Counted from the stretch's first letter, positions 54,186-62,683 are shown. The stretch: 64,000 nucleotides of DNA from Bacteroidales bacterium (GCA_017616895.1 JAFZXE010000022.1:1-64000); one strand, 5' to 3'. The notes: generated by a model not told the origin, from the letters alone. A program made the numbers and translations.

Positions 54186-54224
54186 TACCCGTTGTGCCAG
54201 ATTTAATCTGGCACAACGGGTATT
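54184..54224. terminator. 20-bp perfect palindrome over the protease stop
   Basis: Arms AATACCCGTTGTGCCAGATT (54184-54203) and complement (54205-54224). Long member of the GTGCCGGAT palindrome family; includes the TAA stop and probably acts as terminator. Confidence 0.75.
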
Positions 54225-54340
54225 ACTCTTTAGAGGGTGTTGAAATCTTATAGAAATGTCAGGAAGTATGAGGGAGTGTGTTAACCGAAATGATAGCGAA
54301 TTAGTGTTCTGTAGTCAGTAAACGGTCGAGGGGTAATTAA

Positions 54341-54428
54341 CAATAACGAAAACGATAACGAAAAGCGGTTAGCAGTCAGCTGTTAGTGAGCCTTCGGCTA
54401 ACGATAACGAAAACGGTAAACAGTAAAC
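54341..54428. repeat. Dispersed repeat with CCTTCGG hairpin, copy 2
   Basis: AACGAAAACGATAACGAAAA, AGCGGTTAGCAGTCAGC, GAGCCTTCGGCTAACG; inverse of 30997-31051. Confidence 0.55.
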
Positions 54429-54756
54429 CTGTAGCAATATCCTATCTCTTTGAAAAACAGAGCTTTATATAAAGACTCTATGGCAATTTACAAAATGCTG
54501 ATTTTCAAACATTAAGCTTTAGATCCTTCGGCGATCCTTCGGTGACCATTCGGTGGTCGGTCGGCAGACCGTTTTTTCTGCCAAAAATTGTGGTTTGCTG
54601 TGTGGTTTGCTGATTTAGGTTTTCACTTTTGAGTCCTGCGACTGGATTAAGTTGACGGGTTAATAACTATCGACTGTTTTTTGTTGTCAGCCACCCGCAG
54701 TTGCGACTAAAAACAGTTTACTCTGATCAGGAGCCAGAGCTTTCGGTTTGCCTCTG

Positions 54757-54879
54757 CGTCAGGTTTGAAATCAAGCGCAACAGGAATCTTATGTGGCGTT
54801 CGTGTATTAGTTCTGTCGAGGTTGAGTATTACAAATTCTCTTGTTCCGTTGTTGCGGATGATACATCCGCAACAACGGG
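54757..54879. repeat. 123-bp RHS-locus intergenic repeat, copy 1
   Basis: Begins GCGTCAGGTTTGAAATCA and ends with the palindrome GTTGCGGATGATACATCCGC AACAACGGG. A same-length copy lies at 57937-58059. Confidence 0.75.
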
Positions 54880-54884
54880 CAATC

Positions 54885-55424
54885 TTAATGTTTTATTCTA
54901 TTGTTCACCTTCTCTAAAATATCAGGGTAATGTTGTATCGTACAAAGCAGATTCATTAGAGCTGTCACGCTGTTGTCATAATTGCAATTTGGTTCTTCAA
55001 TAATACGGACTGTTCGCATTTCTCTACTATTGAAAAAAGTGAAATCAATAATTTGTTTTTCCGTTTCAATAAAAGGACCATCACACTTTTGAGGTAATAT
55101 CTGATCTTTATTATATAAACCACATAACATTGTTGTTAAACTATCAACGATATCGGTTCTACCAATTTGAAAAGAAGTGGTTTGAACTTCCTTAACCCAT
55201 AATATCTTTCGCGAGAGTGAATCCTCTATAAAACGTTTGGTAATATGGTTTTCGCCCACAACAGTAATAGAACTACCCGTCACCGTATATTTGTAGTATC
55301 GTTCATCGACATTGTTACGATAATCGACAACCACACTATCAAAACAAGATGACATACTTTGAGCAGACGCCAACATACCGCATAAAACGAATAGTAAAAC
55401 TAAAATTATCCTATCGGCCTTCAT
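54885..55424 (-). CDS. Putative immunity protein A (exported)
   Basis: 179 aa. ATG at 55424 opens a signal peptide MKADRIILVLLFVLCGMLASAQ. No known domain: SMSSCFDSVVVDYRNNVDE.., RDMRTVRI-like EMRTVRIIEEPN. It overlaps the end of RHS cassette A by 14 nt, so it is co-translated with it. As the gene directly behind a polymorphic-toxin tip it is best read as its cognate immunity protein, placed in the periplasm or outer membrane (inference). Confidence 0.6.
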   Translation of the reverse strand: MKADRIILVLLFVLCGMLASAQSMSSCFDSVVVDYRNNVDERYYKYTVTGSSITVVGENHITKRFIEDSLSRKILWVKEVQTTSFQIGRTDIVDSLTTMLCGLYNKDQILPQKCDGPFIETEKQIIDFTFFNSREMRTVRIIEEPNCNYDNSVTALMNLLCTIQHYPDILEKVNNRIKH

Positions 55425-56253
55425 ACTTGTCAATTTGTTTATTTATAAATTTTTTATACGATTCTGTGGTCTTCTCCCAATACGGTCCGTTCACTACGTT
55501 AAGATACGCCTGCTGATGATTCCTATCCTTATCGGAACACCCTTGAATTTTGTGGCTAAACCATTCGTGGCATATCAGGCTAGAAGCAATGTTTTCAACT
55601 GTAGCATCATATGCTTTATACAAATTGTCCGTCGCATAAATAATACTGTTCTCACCCATTTTTCCTTCCAAACCATAAACAGTTGCAAAATTGCAGAGAC
55701 CATCTTTATAGTAAACCTTTCCATCTGCAACATCAGACATGGAAAATATGGTTCCTAAAACCTCGTCACCTTCAAAATATGACATTATGCTTGTGAAAAT
55801 TCTTGATTTAGCATCACCGGACATTTTTCCATATTCCAGATCCAACGGATTGGCACTTTCATCGCTTCTATATAGTTCTTCAACACTCATGCCATTGAAT
55901 TCCATACTTCCATCATATATAACCACGGCTCCGGTGAAACCTTCTTTTGTACAGCCTCTGAATCCCCCATCGGAACCAAATACAGGATTAATTTCCTCCC
56001 CCTCCGGATCCACAATCTTCATCGGATTCCAGGCACAATAGTTGTAGGGGGACAGACTTGGGTATTTATCACTCATCGGATCAACGCTTAACCACAAACT
56101 CAGGTCGGAGTTATAATACCTCGCACCGAAGTAATGGTAGCCCGTTTCTGAGTCTTTCTCTTTGCCCGAGGAGTCTGGGTGAAAAACAGGGGTGTTTTCG
56201 AGACTGATTTGGCTCGAAAAAGTGGTGGTTTTATATGTGGATTGATAGGGCAT
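55411..56253 (-). CDS. Orphan RHS tip cassette A: HExxxH metallopeptidase-like
   Basis: 280 aa, no signal peptide. Residues 1-85 are the end of an RHS core (TPVFHPDSSGKEKDSETGY, FGARYYNSDLSLWLSVDP, DKYPSLSPYNYCAWNP, VDPEG). Residues 86-280 form a unique tip with ICHEWFSHKIQG (His229, Glu230, His234) and a following HQQAYLNVV (His246), a likely zinc site. Upstream, ATGACAGAACCACCCCTG-TAA runs straight into the ATG. Predicted secreted toxin tip; lacks the RHS shell and is probably a recombination donor or is expressed as is. Confidence 0.75.
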   Translation of the reverse strand: MPYQSTYKTTTFSSQISLENTPVFHPDSSGKEKDSETGYHYFGARYYNSDLSLWLSVDPMSDKYPSLSPYNYCAWNPMKIVDPEGEEINPVFGSDGGFRGCTKEGFTGAVVIYDGSMEFNGMSVEELYRSDESANPLDLEYGKMSGDAKSRIFTSIMSYFEGDEVLGTIFSMSDVADGKVYYKDGLCNFATVYGLEGKMGENSIIYATDNLYKAYDATVENIASSLICHEWFSHKIQGCSDKDRNHQQAYLNVVNGPYWEKTTESYKKFINKQIDKYEGR

Positions 56254-56437
56254 TTACAGGGGTGGTTCTGTCATATTTTTAGTGGAGTGCCGGATTCGGA
56301 AATCCAGGGGGATGGAGTTGCGGATGACACATCTGCAACAACTTTTTTTTCACCCTGTCATTTTGTTTTGTGAATAGTTTATCTTTAACATCTTTTCTTT
56401 TGAACGTTCGTGATTGTAAATCCAGCATAACAGAGGC

Positions 56438-57007
56438 TCAATCATTAATTCCATGGTATTTTAGCAATTGAACAGCGCCCCTTGAATAACTTATATCCCA
56501 TTGGGGTGCACGATCATCGCCCATATCTTCAAAATAAAATACACGTCCATTATATTCCCCTAAGATGAGCTTGTGGCTTATATAAGAAAAAGATGTAGTG
56601 CTCTTTGTCGGGGTCATGAAAGGCGGTATAACGCCGATTATCTGAACATAGTGACCGTCTATCAAACAACAACCTCTAAGATTTTCTTGCATGTATGGCA
56701 AATCTGAGTAGTATGCGTGACAAACGAGTGTGTCGTCACCGACTTGCTCAAACTGCATTGTTAAAATGTAAGTTACTTTTTCGCTTTTCCTGCGTATGCT
56801 ATCGGCAATTGGATTGAGTGATAAAATACACATGGTTTTTCGAAGGATGGCGGTGTCTGAAAACTCGTATAGACACAACCTATAGTTCACCCGTTCCACC
56901 TTTTCGGTTTTAGTCCTCCTAAGCACTTTTCTATGACAAGACACAACTTGAGCTTGAATAATCGATGCTGAAAGGGAAAACAATATCAATATGACAATTT
57001 TTCTCAT
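56438..57007 (-). CDS. Putative immunity protein B (exported)
   Basis: 189 aa. Signal peptide MRKIVILILFSLSASIIQAQ. The mature part carries LKKS-like basic patches and motifs DTAILRKTMCILSLNP and LVCHAYYSDLPYMQ; no family recognised. Starts 11 nt after RHS cassette B stops. Confidence 0.55.
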   Translation of the reverse strand: MRKIVILILFSLSASIIQAQVVSCHRKVLRRTKTEKVERVNYRLCLYEFSDTAILRKTMCILSLNPIADSIRRKSEKVTYILTMQFEQVGDDTLVCHAYYSDLPYMQENLRGCCLIDGHYVQIIGVIPPFMTPTKSTTSFSYISHKLILGEYNGRVFYFEDMGDDRAPQWDISYSRGAVQLLKYHGIND

Positions 57008-57018
57008 TGTTGGTGGCT

Positions 57019-57885
57019 CTAATAGGGAATATATCGGTTTTCCTTAGTGAAATAAATTGAAAAGCTTGGCGGCAATAAGTGTTTGGCAGAAAATAGATCA
57101 CGTATTTGGTCGGCGAATAACCTATCGCTATTACTAGGGACACCTTTTAAAGGGTGACTATGATTCATTTCTCGTATGGTATACCCATATTGCAATCTAC
57201 CCAAAAACAAATAGGACATACTCGGTTCTGCGGCAATATGGTGTAACTTACCATCTTCCTGAATTTCATTATATGGTTTAAAATGTGCAGTAGATACAAA
57301 ATTTAGACCCCGTTTCCCTTCCATACCACATTTTGCATGGGACACTTCCATTTCTTGGTCAGCTACAGTATTGGCAAAAAACTTGAAAAGCTTTTCGCCA
57401 TTGTCATCTCCGCGAACCTGAAATACATCGTATGCTCCTTTCTGCTCTTTGTAAGAGAAACTATGTTTCTTGTGAGATTCTATTGTCCCATAATTAAACT
57501 CCACGGAATTGCCTGGTCCTTCAACACGATCTCCGTTATCATCAACCCGATAAAAAGCATCCTTATCGTTATTCTTGATTCGATTAACCACTTCCCCATA
57601 TTTATTAATTTCCCAATCATCCATCTCAGCCCCATCTGGGTCCACCAACTTCACCGGATTCCAAGCACAATAATTGTACGGACTCAAACTGGGGTACTTG
57701 TCTGCCATCGGATCAACACTTAACCACAAGCTCAAATCGGAGTTGTAATATCTTGCTCCGAAATAGTAATAGCCTGTTTCTGAGTCCTTCTCCTTGCCCG
57801 AGGAGTCTGGGTTAAAAACAGGGGTGTCTTTCGGACAGTTTTGGTTCGAAAAATTGGTGTTTTTGTATGTGGTTTGCGACGGCAT
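57019..57885 (-). CDS. Orphan RHS tip cassette B: JAMM-type metallopeptidase-like
   Basis: 288 aa. Residues 1-85 share the RHS core end (TPVFNPDSSGKEKDSETGY..VDPDG). The tip (86-288) contains NHSHPLKGVPSNSD (His242, His244, Ser251, Asp254), the JAMM/JAB pattern HxHx6SxxD, with an upstream Glu in DQEMEVSH as candidate general base. JAB-fold tips are known among polymorphic toxins. Leader peptide-like ATGACAAAACAAAACCAG-TAA precedes the ATG. Confidence 0.75.
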   Translation of the reverse strand: MPSQTTYKNTNFSNQNCPKDTPVFNPDSSGKEKDSETGYYYFGARYYNSDLSLWLSVDPMADKYPSLSPYNYCAWNPVKLVDPDGAEMDDWEINKYGEVVNRIKNNDKDAFYRVDDNGDRVEGPGNSVEFNYGTIESHKKHSFSYKEQKGAYDVFQVRGDDNGEKLFKFFANTVADQEMEVSHAKCGMEGKRGLNFVSTAHFKPYNEIQEDGKLHHIAAEPSMSYLFLGRLQYGYTIREMNHSHPLKGVPSNSDRLFADQIRDLFSAKHLLPPSFSIYFTKENRYIPY

Positions 57886-57936
57886 TTACTGGTTTTGTTT
57901 TGTCATCTGTTACCCTTGTTTCTGTTGTGTTTGGAA

Positions 57937-58059
57937 GCGTCAGGTTTGAAATCAGGTGCAACGGGAGTCTATGTAGCGTTCGTATGTTTGTTCTGTCGAG
58001 GTCGATAATTACAAATTCTCTTGTTCAACCATTGCGGATGTGTCATCCGCAACAACGGG
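57937..58059. repeat. 123-bp RHS-locus intergenic repeat, copy 2
   Basis: GCGTCAGGTTTGAAATCA .. TTGCGGATGTGTCATCCGC AACAACGGG; copy of 54757-54879. It lies between RHS cassette B and partner C. Confidence 0.75.
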
Positions 58060-58123
58060 TTTTTATTCAGCGGCGATTAAGGTCGAGACCTGCGGTCAGG
58101 TGGGCAAATCTGTCACAACAAGA

Positions 58124-58783
58124 TTATCTATCAAACCAATTGGGAAGCTCCTTATCTTTAATTCGTAGCACTTTTTTTATCTGCTTTAATCTATATCGAT
58201 ACGAATAATGATACATACTGTAGTTATATTGAAAATCCGTTGTACTTTCTATCCTTTCATAGGGAACCACATAATAATCAATTACCACCTTGCTTACATA
58301 TACTGATATGGAAACATTTGCCACAATTGTGTCTGCAAATTCATAACTAAAAAAACGTGTTTTGCTTATGTCGAAATGTGTGTGTTTCCTGTTGCGATGC
58401 TGTTTTAATTTATAGTCTTTTTTTAAAAAGTCATTAAACATTGTGTTTCGGTATGATTTTGAAGAGTCAGGGGCACAAATGGACCAATAGCTTTGCTCTA
58501 TATCATGCAATAAATTATTAACGATAATTCCGTTGGAGAAAAACACATCCATAAAACCCAGATAACTCGAGGTGTCGGGTGTTATATTCTTCAAATTTTT
58601 CATCCAGAATGATCCAAAATTAGGTTCCATGGCTCTATTCCCATGCGACAACACGTTTTCACTCTCCACAACAGTTACTATATACATTGTGTCAGTATAT
58701 ACTGTGCAGTCGGTTTGCGAATATATAATTTGATTGAGAGTCAAAAGAAGTATTAATATTGCTGTAGCCCTCATTTTATTCAT
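58124..58783 (-). CDS. Putative immunity protein C (exported)
   Basis: 219 aa. ATG at 58783 (MNKMRATAILILLLTLNQIIYSQ), which overlaps the end of RHS cassette C by 8 nt; the ATG at 58774 is an alternative. Signal peptide then TDCTVYTDTMYIVTVVE. Tyr-rich C-terminal end with YYVVPYERIESTTDFQ. No known family. Confidence 0.55.
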   Translation of the reverse strand: MNKMRATAILILLLTLNQIIYSQTDCTVYTDTMYIVTVVESENVLSHGNRAMEPNFGSFWMKNLKNITPDTSSYLGFMDVFFSNGIIVNNLLHDIEQSYWSICAPDSSKSYRNTMFNDFLKKDYKLKQHRNRKHTHFDISKTRFFSYEFADTIVANVSISVYVSKVVIDYYVVPYERIESTTDFQYNYSMYHYSYRYRLKQIKKVLRIKDKELPNWFDR

Positions 58784-59615
58784 CAATTAGTACTTTCTGC
58801 AAATTAGGATTGTTTATCATTTTGTTAATGTCATTTTGGTTAGGATAATCTGTTCCTGGTGTATAATTTCCAATTCCATCTGGTGCGTCATCGTTATCAT
58901 AGAATAGTGTATGAAATATTTCATGAACACGACTCCTCTTGTTGTCATATTTACTGTTCATTATTATTCCTCGGTGTTTATCGGTTTTTCCTACGGCGAG
59001 TCTGTCATTCTCATCTCCGAAGAACTCACCGTCTGGAAGCTTTTCGAAAGAATTGCCAATGTTTACGCCCTCAAAGTAATCGTGTAATCCAATTGAGGCT
59101 CCGTCATAGTCAGATTTATCAACGGAAATAAAATTCAGCTCAAAGGAAACCGAATATCCAGAATATTCTCCATCTGTAACTGTATAATTGGCATTGTTTA
59201 GTTGTTCGTTTATGCTTTTTTGTATCTTTTTTACGTCTTTAGGACTATATAGATATCGCATTTCTTTATTAGTCCTTAATTCTGGTCCAGTCCTAACATA
59301 ATAATTAGCTGTAATTACCAGTTTTTTATCTCTATTATTAACTTTACAAACTCCATCCCTTCCATCCGGATCCACTATTTTCATCGGATTCCATACACAA
59401 TAGTTGTAAGGGCTTAGTGAAGGGTACTTGTCACTCATTGGGTCAACACTCAACCACAAACTCAGGTCGGAGTTATAGTACCTCGCACCGAAGTAGTGAT
59501 AGCCTGTTTCGGAGTCTTTCTCTTTGCCCGAGGAGTCCGACTGAAAAACAGGGGTGTTTTCAGGCCTTTTAGAGGGTCTGGAATAGGTTTTTTTATATGT
59601 GGGTTGTATCGGCAT
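58776..59615 (-). CDS. Orphan RHS tip cassette C: HExxH zincin-like
   Basis: 279 aa. RHS core end in residues 1-85 (TPVFQSDSSGKEKDSETGY .. YCVWNP .. VDPDG). The tip has RVHEIFHTLFYDNDDAPDG (His231, Glu232, His235, then Asp residues 240-243 as third-ligand candidates), the classic zincin motif. The preceding GIIMNSKYDNKRS and GVNIGNSFEK segments are Asp/Asn-rich. Overlaps partner C. Leader ATGATAGAACCGACCCAG-TAA precedes the ATG. Confidence 0.8.
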   Translation of the reverse strand: MPIQPTYKKTYSRPSKRPENTPVFQSDSSGKEKDSETGYHYFGARYYNSDLSLWLSVDPMSDKYPSLSPYNYCVWNPMKIVDPDGRDGVCKVNNRDKKLVITANYYVRTGPELRTNKEMRYLYSPKDVKKIQKSINEQLNNANYTVTDGEYSGYSVSFELNFISVDKSDYDGASIGLHDYFEGVNIGNSFEKLPDGEFFGDENDRLAVGKTDKHRGIIMNSKYDNKRSRVHEIFHTLFYDNDDAPDGIGNYTPGTDYPNQNDINKMINNPNLQKVLIDE

Positions 59616-59703
59616 TTACTGGGTCGGTTCTATCATGTTTTTAGTGGATTGCTGGATTGCAAATCCGGCATGACGGGTGATTATTTGTGTGTTAGTCATC
59701 TTT

Positions 59704-60231
59704 TTATTGTTCTTTAAATAGCACTTTGCTGCTACCTTTTAACGAGTAGTCCTCAAATCTCAATGAACATATACTTCTGTATTTATACGTTTTATGTCTC
59801 ATGATCTGGGGACCACAATATGCAGACTCATACCCCTGAAATAATGTTACGTTGTTTCCACAATGCAATTCAACAGTTCCAATCGGCAACAAGGATACAG
59901 TGTCCGAAATATGATGTGTATTATAGAGGGGTTTAAATATATCCCATCTTCTTTTTAAATGCACATCAATAAATACTGTGTCTTCATAATAGAATCGGTA
60001 TAAACCTCTTGACATCTTGTGTCCGGTTATTGTTTCTTTGTTATTTCCAGAATCATACAACAAAACAAGAATTCGATTTTTTTTGTTTTTTACTGAAAAG
60101 AATGATATGTTACATTTCATTGGGGAAATCCTATCGACATCTCCATTAGCTTGCGAATAGGCATCTTTTGTGGGATGCCAAAGTATTATTAATAAACTCA
60201 ACCCCAAGATTATTTTAATACTTTCTCTCAT
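59704..60231 (-). CDS. Putative immunity protein D (exported)
   Basis: 175 aa. ATG at 60231 gives a signal peptide MRESIKIILGLSLLIILWHP..YSQ; upstream in-frame codons were rejected because they put a Lys-rich stretch before it. Overlaps the end of RHS cassette D by 17 nt. Mature region Asn/His/Tyr-rich, no recognised domain. Confidence 0.55.
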   Translation of the reverse strand: MRESIKIILGLSLLIILWHPTKDAYSQANGDVDRISPMKCNISFFSVKNKKNRILVLLYDSGNNKETITGHKMSRGLYRFYYEDTVFIDVHLKRRWDIFKPLYNTHHISDTVSLLPIGTVELHCGNNVTLFQGYESAYCGPQIMRHKTYKYRSICSLRFEDYSLKGSSKVLFKEQ

Positions 60232-61045
60232 GATATGGTAGCATATATTGTGAATCTGTTTTGATTTTTTCTTCGTTTTTGTTGACCTCACTTATTTTAG
60301 ACCAATTACTATAACCGTTTTGATTGGAAAGATGATTTATCTTAGTCTGAACATCCCCCTGCCATGAATTTCGAACATTATCTTTTTTAGGATTCATTAT
60401 TAAACCCTCAAAACCAAAGTCTCTTGCTTTTACCTCATCATACAAGTCAACATTTACACCGGATGACTCCCATGACTTATTTGGACTCTTACTAATGTCA
60501 AATCCAATTTCGCCATATTCGAATTGAACAGCATGTTCTGTTTCGTGTTTAAGGTTCACTATAGAATTTGTTCCCTGTTTTTCATTTTTCCACATATTGT
60601 AATTTATATACAATTTATTTCCATCTGTTGTAAATTCTCCACCGCTACCACCATCCTCAGTATAACCATTGAATACGTATGTTTCTGTGGATTTTTTCAA
60701 ATCGTTAAAACGAAGCCTAAATCCTTTATTAAATACCCTTTCAATAAAAACCAGTATCCTGTCAGCAAATGATGAATATTCAACCTCCATACCATCAGGA
60801 TCCACCAACTTCATCGGATTCCAAGCACAATAGTTGTAAGGACTCAACGAAGGGTATTTGTCACTCATCGGATCAACGCTTAACCACAAACTCAAGTCCG
60901 AATTATAATACCTCGCTCCGAAGTAGTGGTAGCCAGTCTCTGCATCTTTCTCTTTGCCCGAGGAGTCTGGGTGAAAAACAGGGGTGTTTTTCGGGCTGTT
61001 TTGGCTTGAAAATGAGGTGGTTTTATATGCGAATTGAGAGGGCAT
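60215..61045 (-). CDS. Orphan RHS tip cassette D: HExxH zincin-like
   Basis: 276 aa. RHS core end in residues 1-85 (TPVFHPDSSGKEKDAETGY..VDPDG). Tip motif NLKHETEHAVQFEYGEIGF (His167, Glu168, His171) with DLYDEVKARDFG (Glu204) as likely third ligand, i.e. an HExxH + E gluzincin-like arrangement. The tip resembles cassette E's (HxxxHAxQFxxGExGF in common). Overlaps partner D. Confidence 0.8.
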   Translation of the reverse strand: MPSQFAYKTTSFSSQNSPKNTPVFHPDSSGKEKDAETGYHYFGARYYNSDLSLWLSVDPMSDKYPSLSPYNYCAWNPMKLVDPDGMEVEYSSFADRILVFIERVFNKGFRLRFNDLKKSTETYVFNGYTEDGGSGGEFTTDGNKLYINYNMWKNEKQGTNSIVNLKHETEHAVQFEYGEIGFDISKSPNKSWESSGVNVDLYDEVKARDFGFEGLIMNPKKDNVRNSWQGDVQTKINHLSNQNGYSNWSKISEVNKNEEKIKTDSQYMLPYHERKY

Positions 61046-61082
61046 TTATTGGGTTGGTTCTGTTATGTTTGTAGAGTACTTA

Positions 61083-61829
61083 TTAGTACTGAGTATTATC
61101 TCTATTTGTTTGATTATATAATCCCCAATAACGATTAGCTAGATATTTGTAAAACTGTAATTGCGAGTAAAGTGTTGATATGTCATAATCCCCTTTGGAA
61201 AAAAACTGGAGGGCACATAAATCATCCTCATTATCGTTAACCCGCAGTAGAAAAAGATTGTTTTTTTTGCTGCTCATACACCTCTTTAGGACGCTGATTT
61301 CCTCATGATATACAATCATTTTAATATAGCGTATTTCCGATTTTTTTCGTACAATGGAATCTATTTGTTCTAACGTATGGCTATATGCTTTATGCACTCC
61401 GGAAAATTCCTCCGGCTCAATCCTATCCGGAATCCAATAATCTAGAATATATGGGGAAAAATAATAACCATTTGATAGCACGGTTGCGTGTAGTACATAC
61501 AGACTCGAATCAATGGTATATTTACTCATCGAGTTCAAACTCACAATCGAACATAATAAATATCTTGCTGGATCTTTATGGGGAAAAGGGGGCCTATATA
61601 AATCCTTAAAAGTGTATATCGGAGTCAGGTCATAGACACCCTCGGTGCAATCGCAGAAGTCGAAATAGTCATTAGGGATTTTTGCTGGTGTTGTATCATT
61701 TATAATGTTGTGAGCCACGTCCACAACATCATAGGATATGCGAAAAGGAACCTCTTTTATGGTTTTACAAGAGATAAACAATACACTAAACCCAATGATG
61801 CCCAAAACAATTATACTCTTAATCTTCAT
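61083..61829 (-). CDS. Putative immunity lipoprotein E
   Basis: 248 aa lipoprotein: MKIKSIIVLGIIGFSVLFISC, lipobox Cys21. Start codon overlaps the RHS-E stop by one base (TAATG), indicating reinitiation. Mature part Tyr/Asp-rich, no known family. The lipid anchor would hold it in the outer or inner membrane facing the periplasm. Confidence 0.6.
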   Translation of the reverse strand: MKIKSIIVLGIIGFSVLFISCKTIKEVPFRISYDVVDVAHNIINDTTPAKIPNDYFDFCDCTEGVYDLTPIYTFKDLYRPPFPHKDPARYLLCSIVSLNSMSKYTIDSSLYVLHATVLSNGYYFSPYILDYWIPDRIEPEEFSGVHKAYSHTLEQIDSIVRKKSEIRYIKMIVYHEEISVLKRCMSSKKNNLFLLRVNDNEDDLCALQFFSKGDYDISTLYSQLQFYKYLANRYWGLYNQTNRDNTQY

Positions 61830-62683
61830 TATTTAGCCCTTTTAAAATAGTAATTGCTGGATGAATGCAGCCCATTTATATCGTAACCAGGTGTTTTACC
61901 GCTCCGTTCTTCTGGATAGTGTCCTCTCCATCCATCTTCTGCTGAAAAAGATTTTGAGCCTATGCTATTTTTGTATTCATTTAGGTTATATCCAGCGGAT
62001 GTTCCACTAACGCGAGCTGCCCATGCATGCGCAACTTCCTCATCGGATTCATCATAGCCCATATATCGCCACCCAGGTAAATTTACAAAAATAGTAAAAC
62101 CAAATTCTCCATCACAAAACTGTTTGGCATGGTATATCTCCTCGCATAAAGCCCTTTCTGGGGCTAAATTTGAACTCACTAATTCTGTTTCACGTCCCAG
62201 AGTAAAACCGATAGTCAGAATCCGTTCGTCTGATAAAGACACTGCACCCGAAATTTCCTGACCTTTACTATTTATGCGGAAATCTTCCCATTGGTCAAAT
62301 CTATAAACGGTGGATTTATCGGCATCTAAATACTTATACACAGAAGCGAACTCATCATTATAACACTCATGGGATGGATTTATCATATTTTTAATCTCCT
62401 GTGTAACGCTGGCACTATCGATAATCATCCCATCTGGATCCACCAACTTCATTGGATTCCAAGCGCAATAATTATAAGGTGACAAACTCGGATACTTGTC
62501 GCTCATCGGGTCAACCGATAACCACAAACTCAAATCCGAATTATAGTACCGTGCTCCGAAGTAGTGGTAGCCTGTCTCCGAGTCTTTCTCCTTGCCCGTG
62601 GATAACGGCTGAAAAATATGGGTGTTTTCAGGCCTTTTGGAGGTTATGGAACTGGCAATTTTGTATGTGAATGGAAGTTGCAT
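61829..62683 (-). CDS. Orphan RHS tip cassette E: degenerate EExxH metallopeptidase-like
   Basis: 284 aa. RHS core end in residues 1-85 (more diverged first 30 residues: QPLSTGKEKDSETGY..VDPDG). The tip aligns by eye with cassette D: LCEEIYHAKQFCDGEFGF (Glu181, Glu182, His185) replaces HETEH, with YDESDEEVAHAWAA in the place of D's DEVKAR. The first zinc His is Glu, so catalysis may be lost or use a different metal site. Overlaps partner E by one nucleotide. Confidence 0.75.
   Translation of the reverse strand: MQLPFTYKIASSITSKRPENTHIFQPLSTGKEKDSETGYHYFGARYYNSDLSLWLSVDPMSDKYPSLSPYNYCAWNPMKLVDPDGMIIDSASVTQEIKNMINPSHECYNDEFASVYKYLDADKSTVYRFDQWEDFRINSKGQEISGAVSLSDERILTIGFTLGRETELVSSNLAPERALCEEIYHAKQFCDGEFGFTIFVNLPGWRYMGYDESDEEVAHAWAARVSGTSAGYNLNEYKNSIGSKSFSAEDGWRGHYPEERSGKTPGYDINGLHSSSNYYFKRAK

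Larger units (their letters stand above)
54225..54884. other. ~660-bp intergenic region with repeats
   Basis: No credible gene. It holds the dispersed repeat (54341-54428), CCTTCGGCGATCCTTCGGTG repeats near 54530, and the 123-bp RHS-locus repeat (54757-54879). Confidence 0.5.

Noticed and set aside
54225-54340. Further RHS remnants left of cassette A
   Set aside because: I read the region on both strands and found no core motif such as GARYY or PDHLG.
55435-55758. Plus-strand ORFs within the RHS region
   Set aside because: Antisense to RHS tips and partners, no signal or domain; conserved core reads only on the minus strand.
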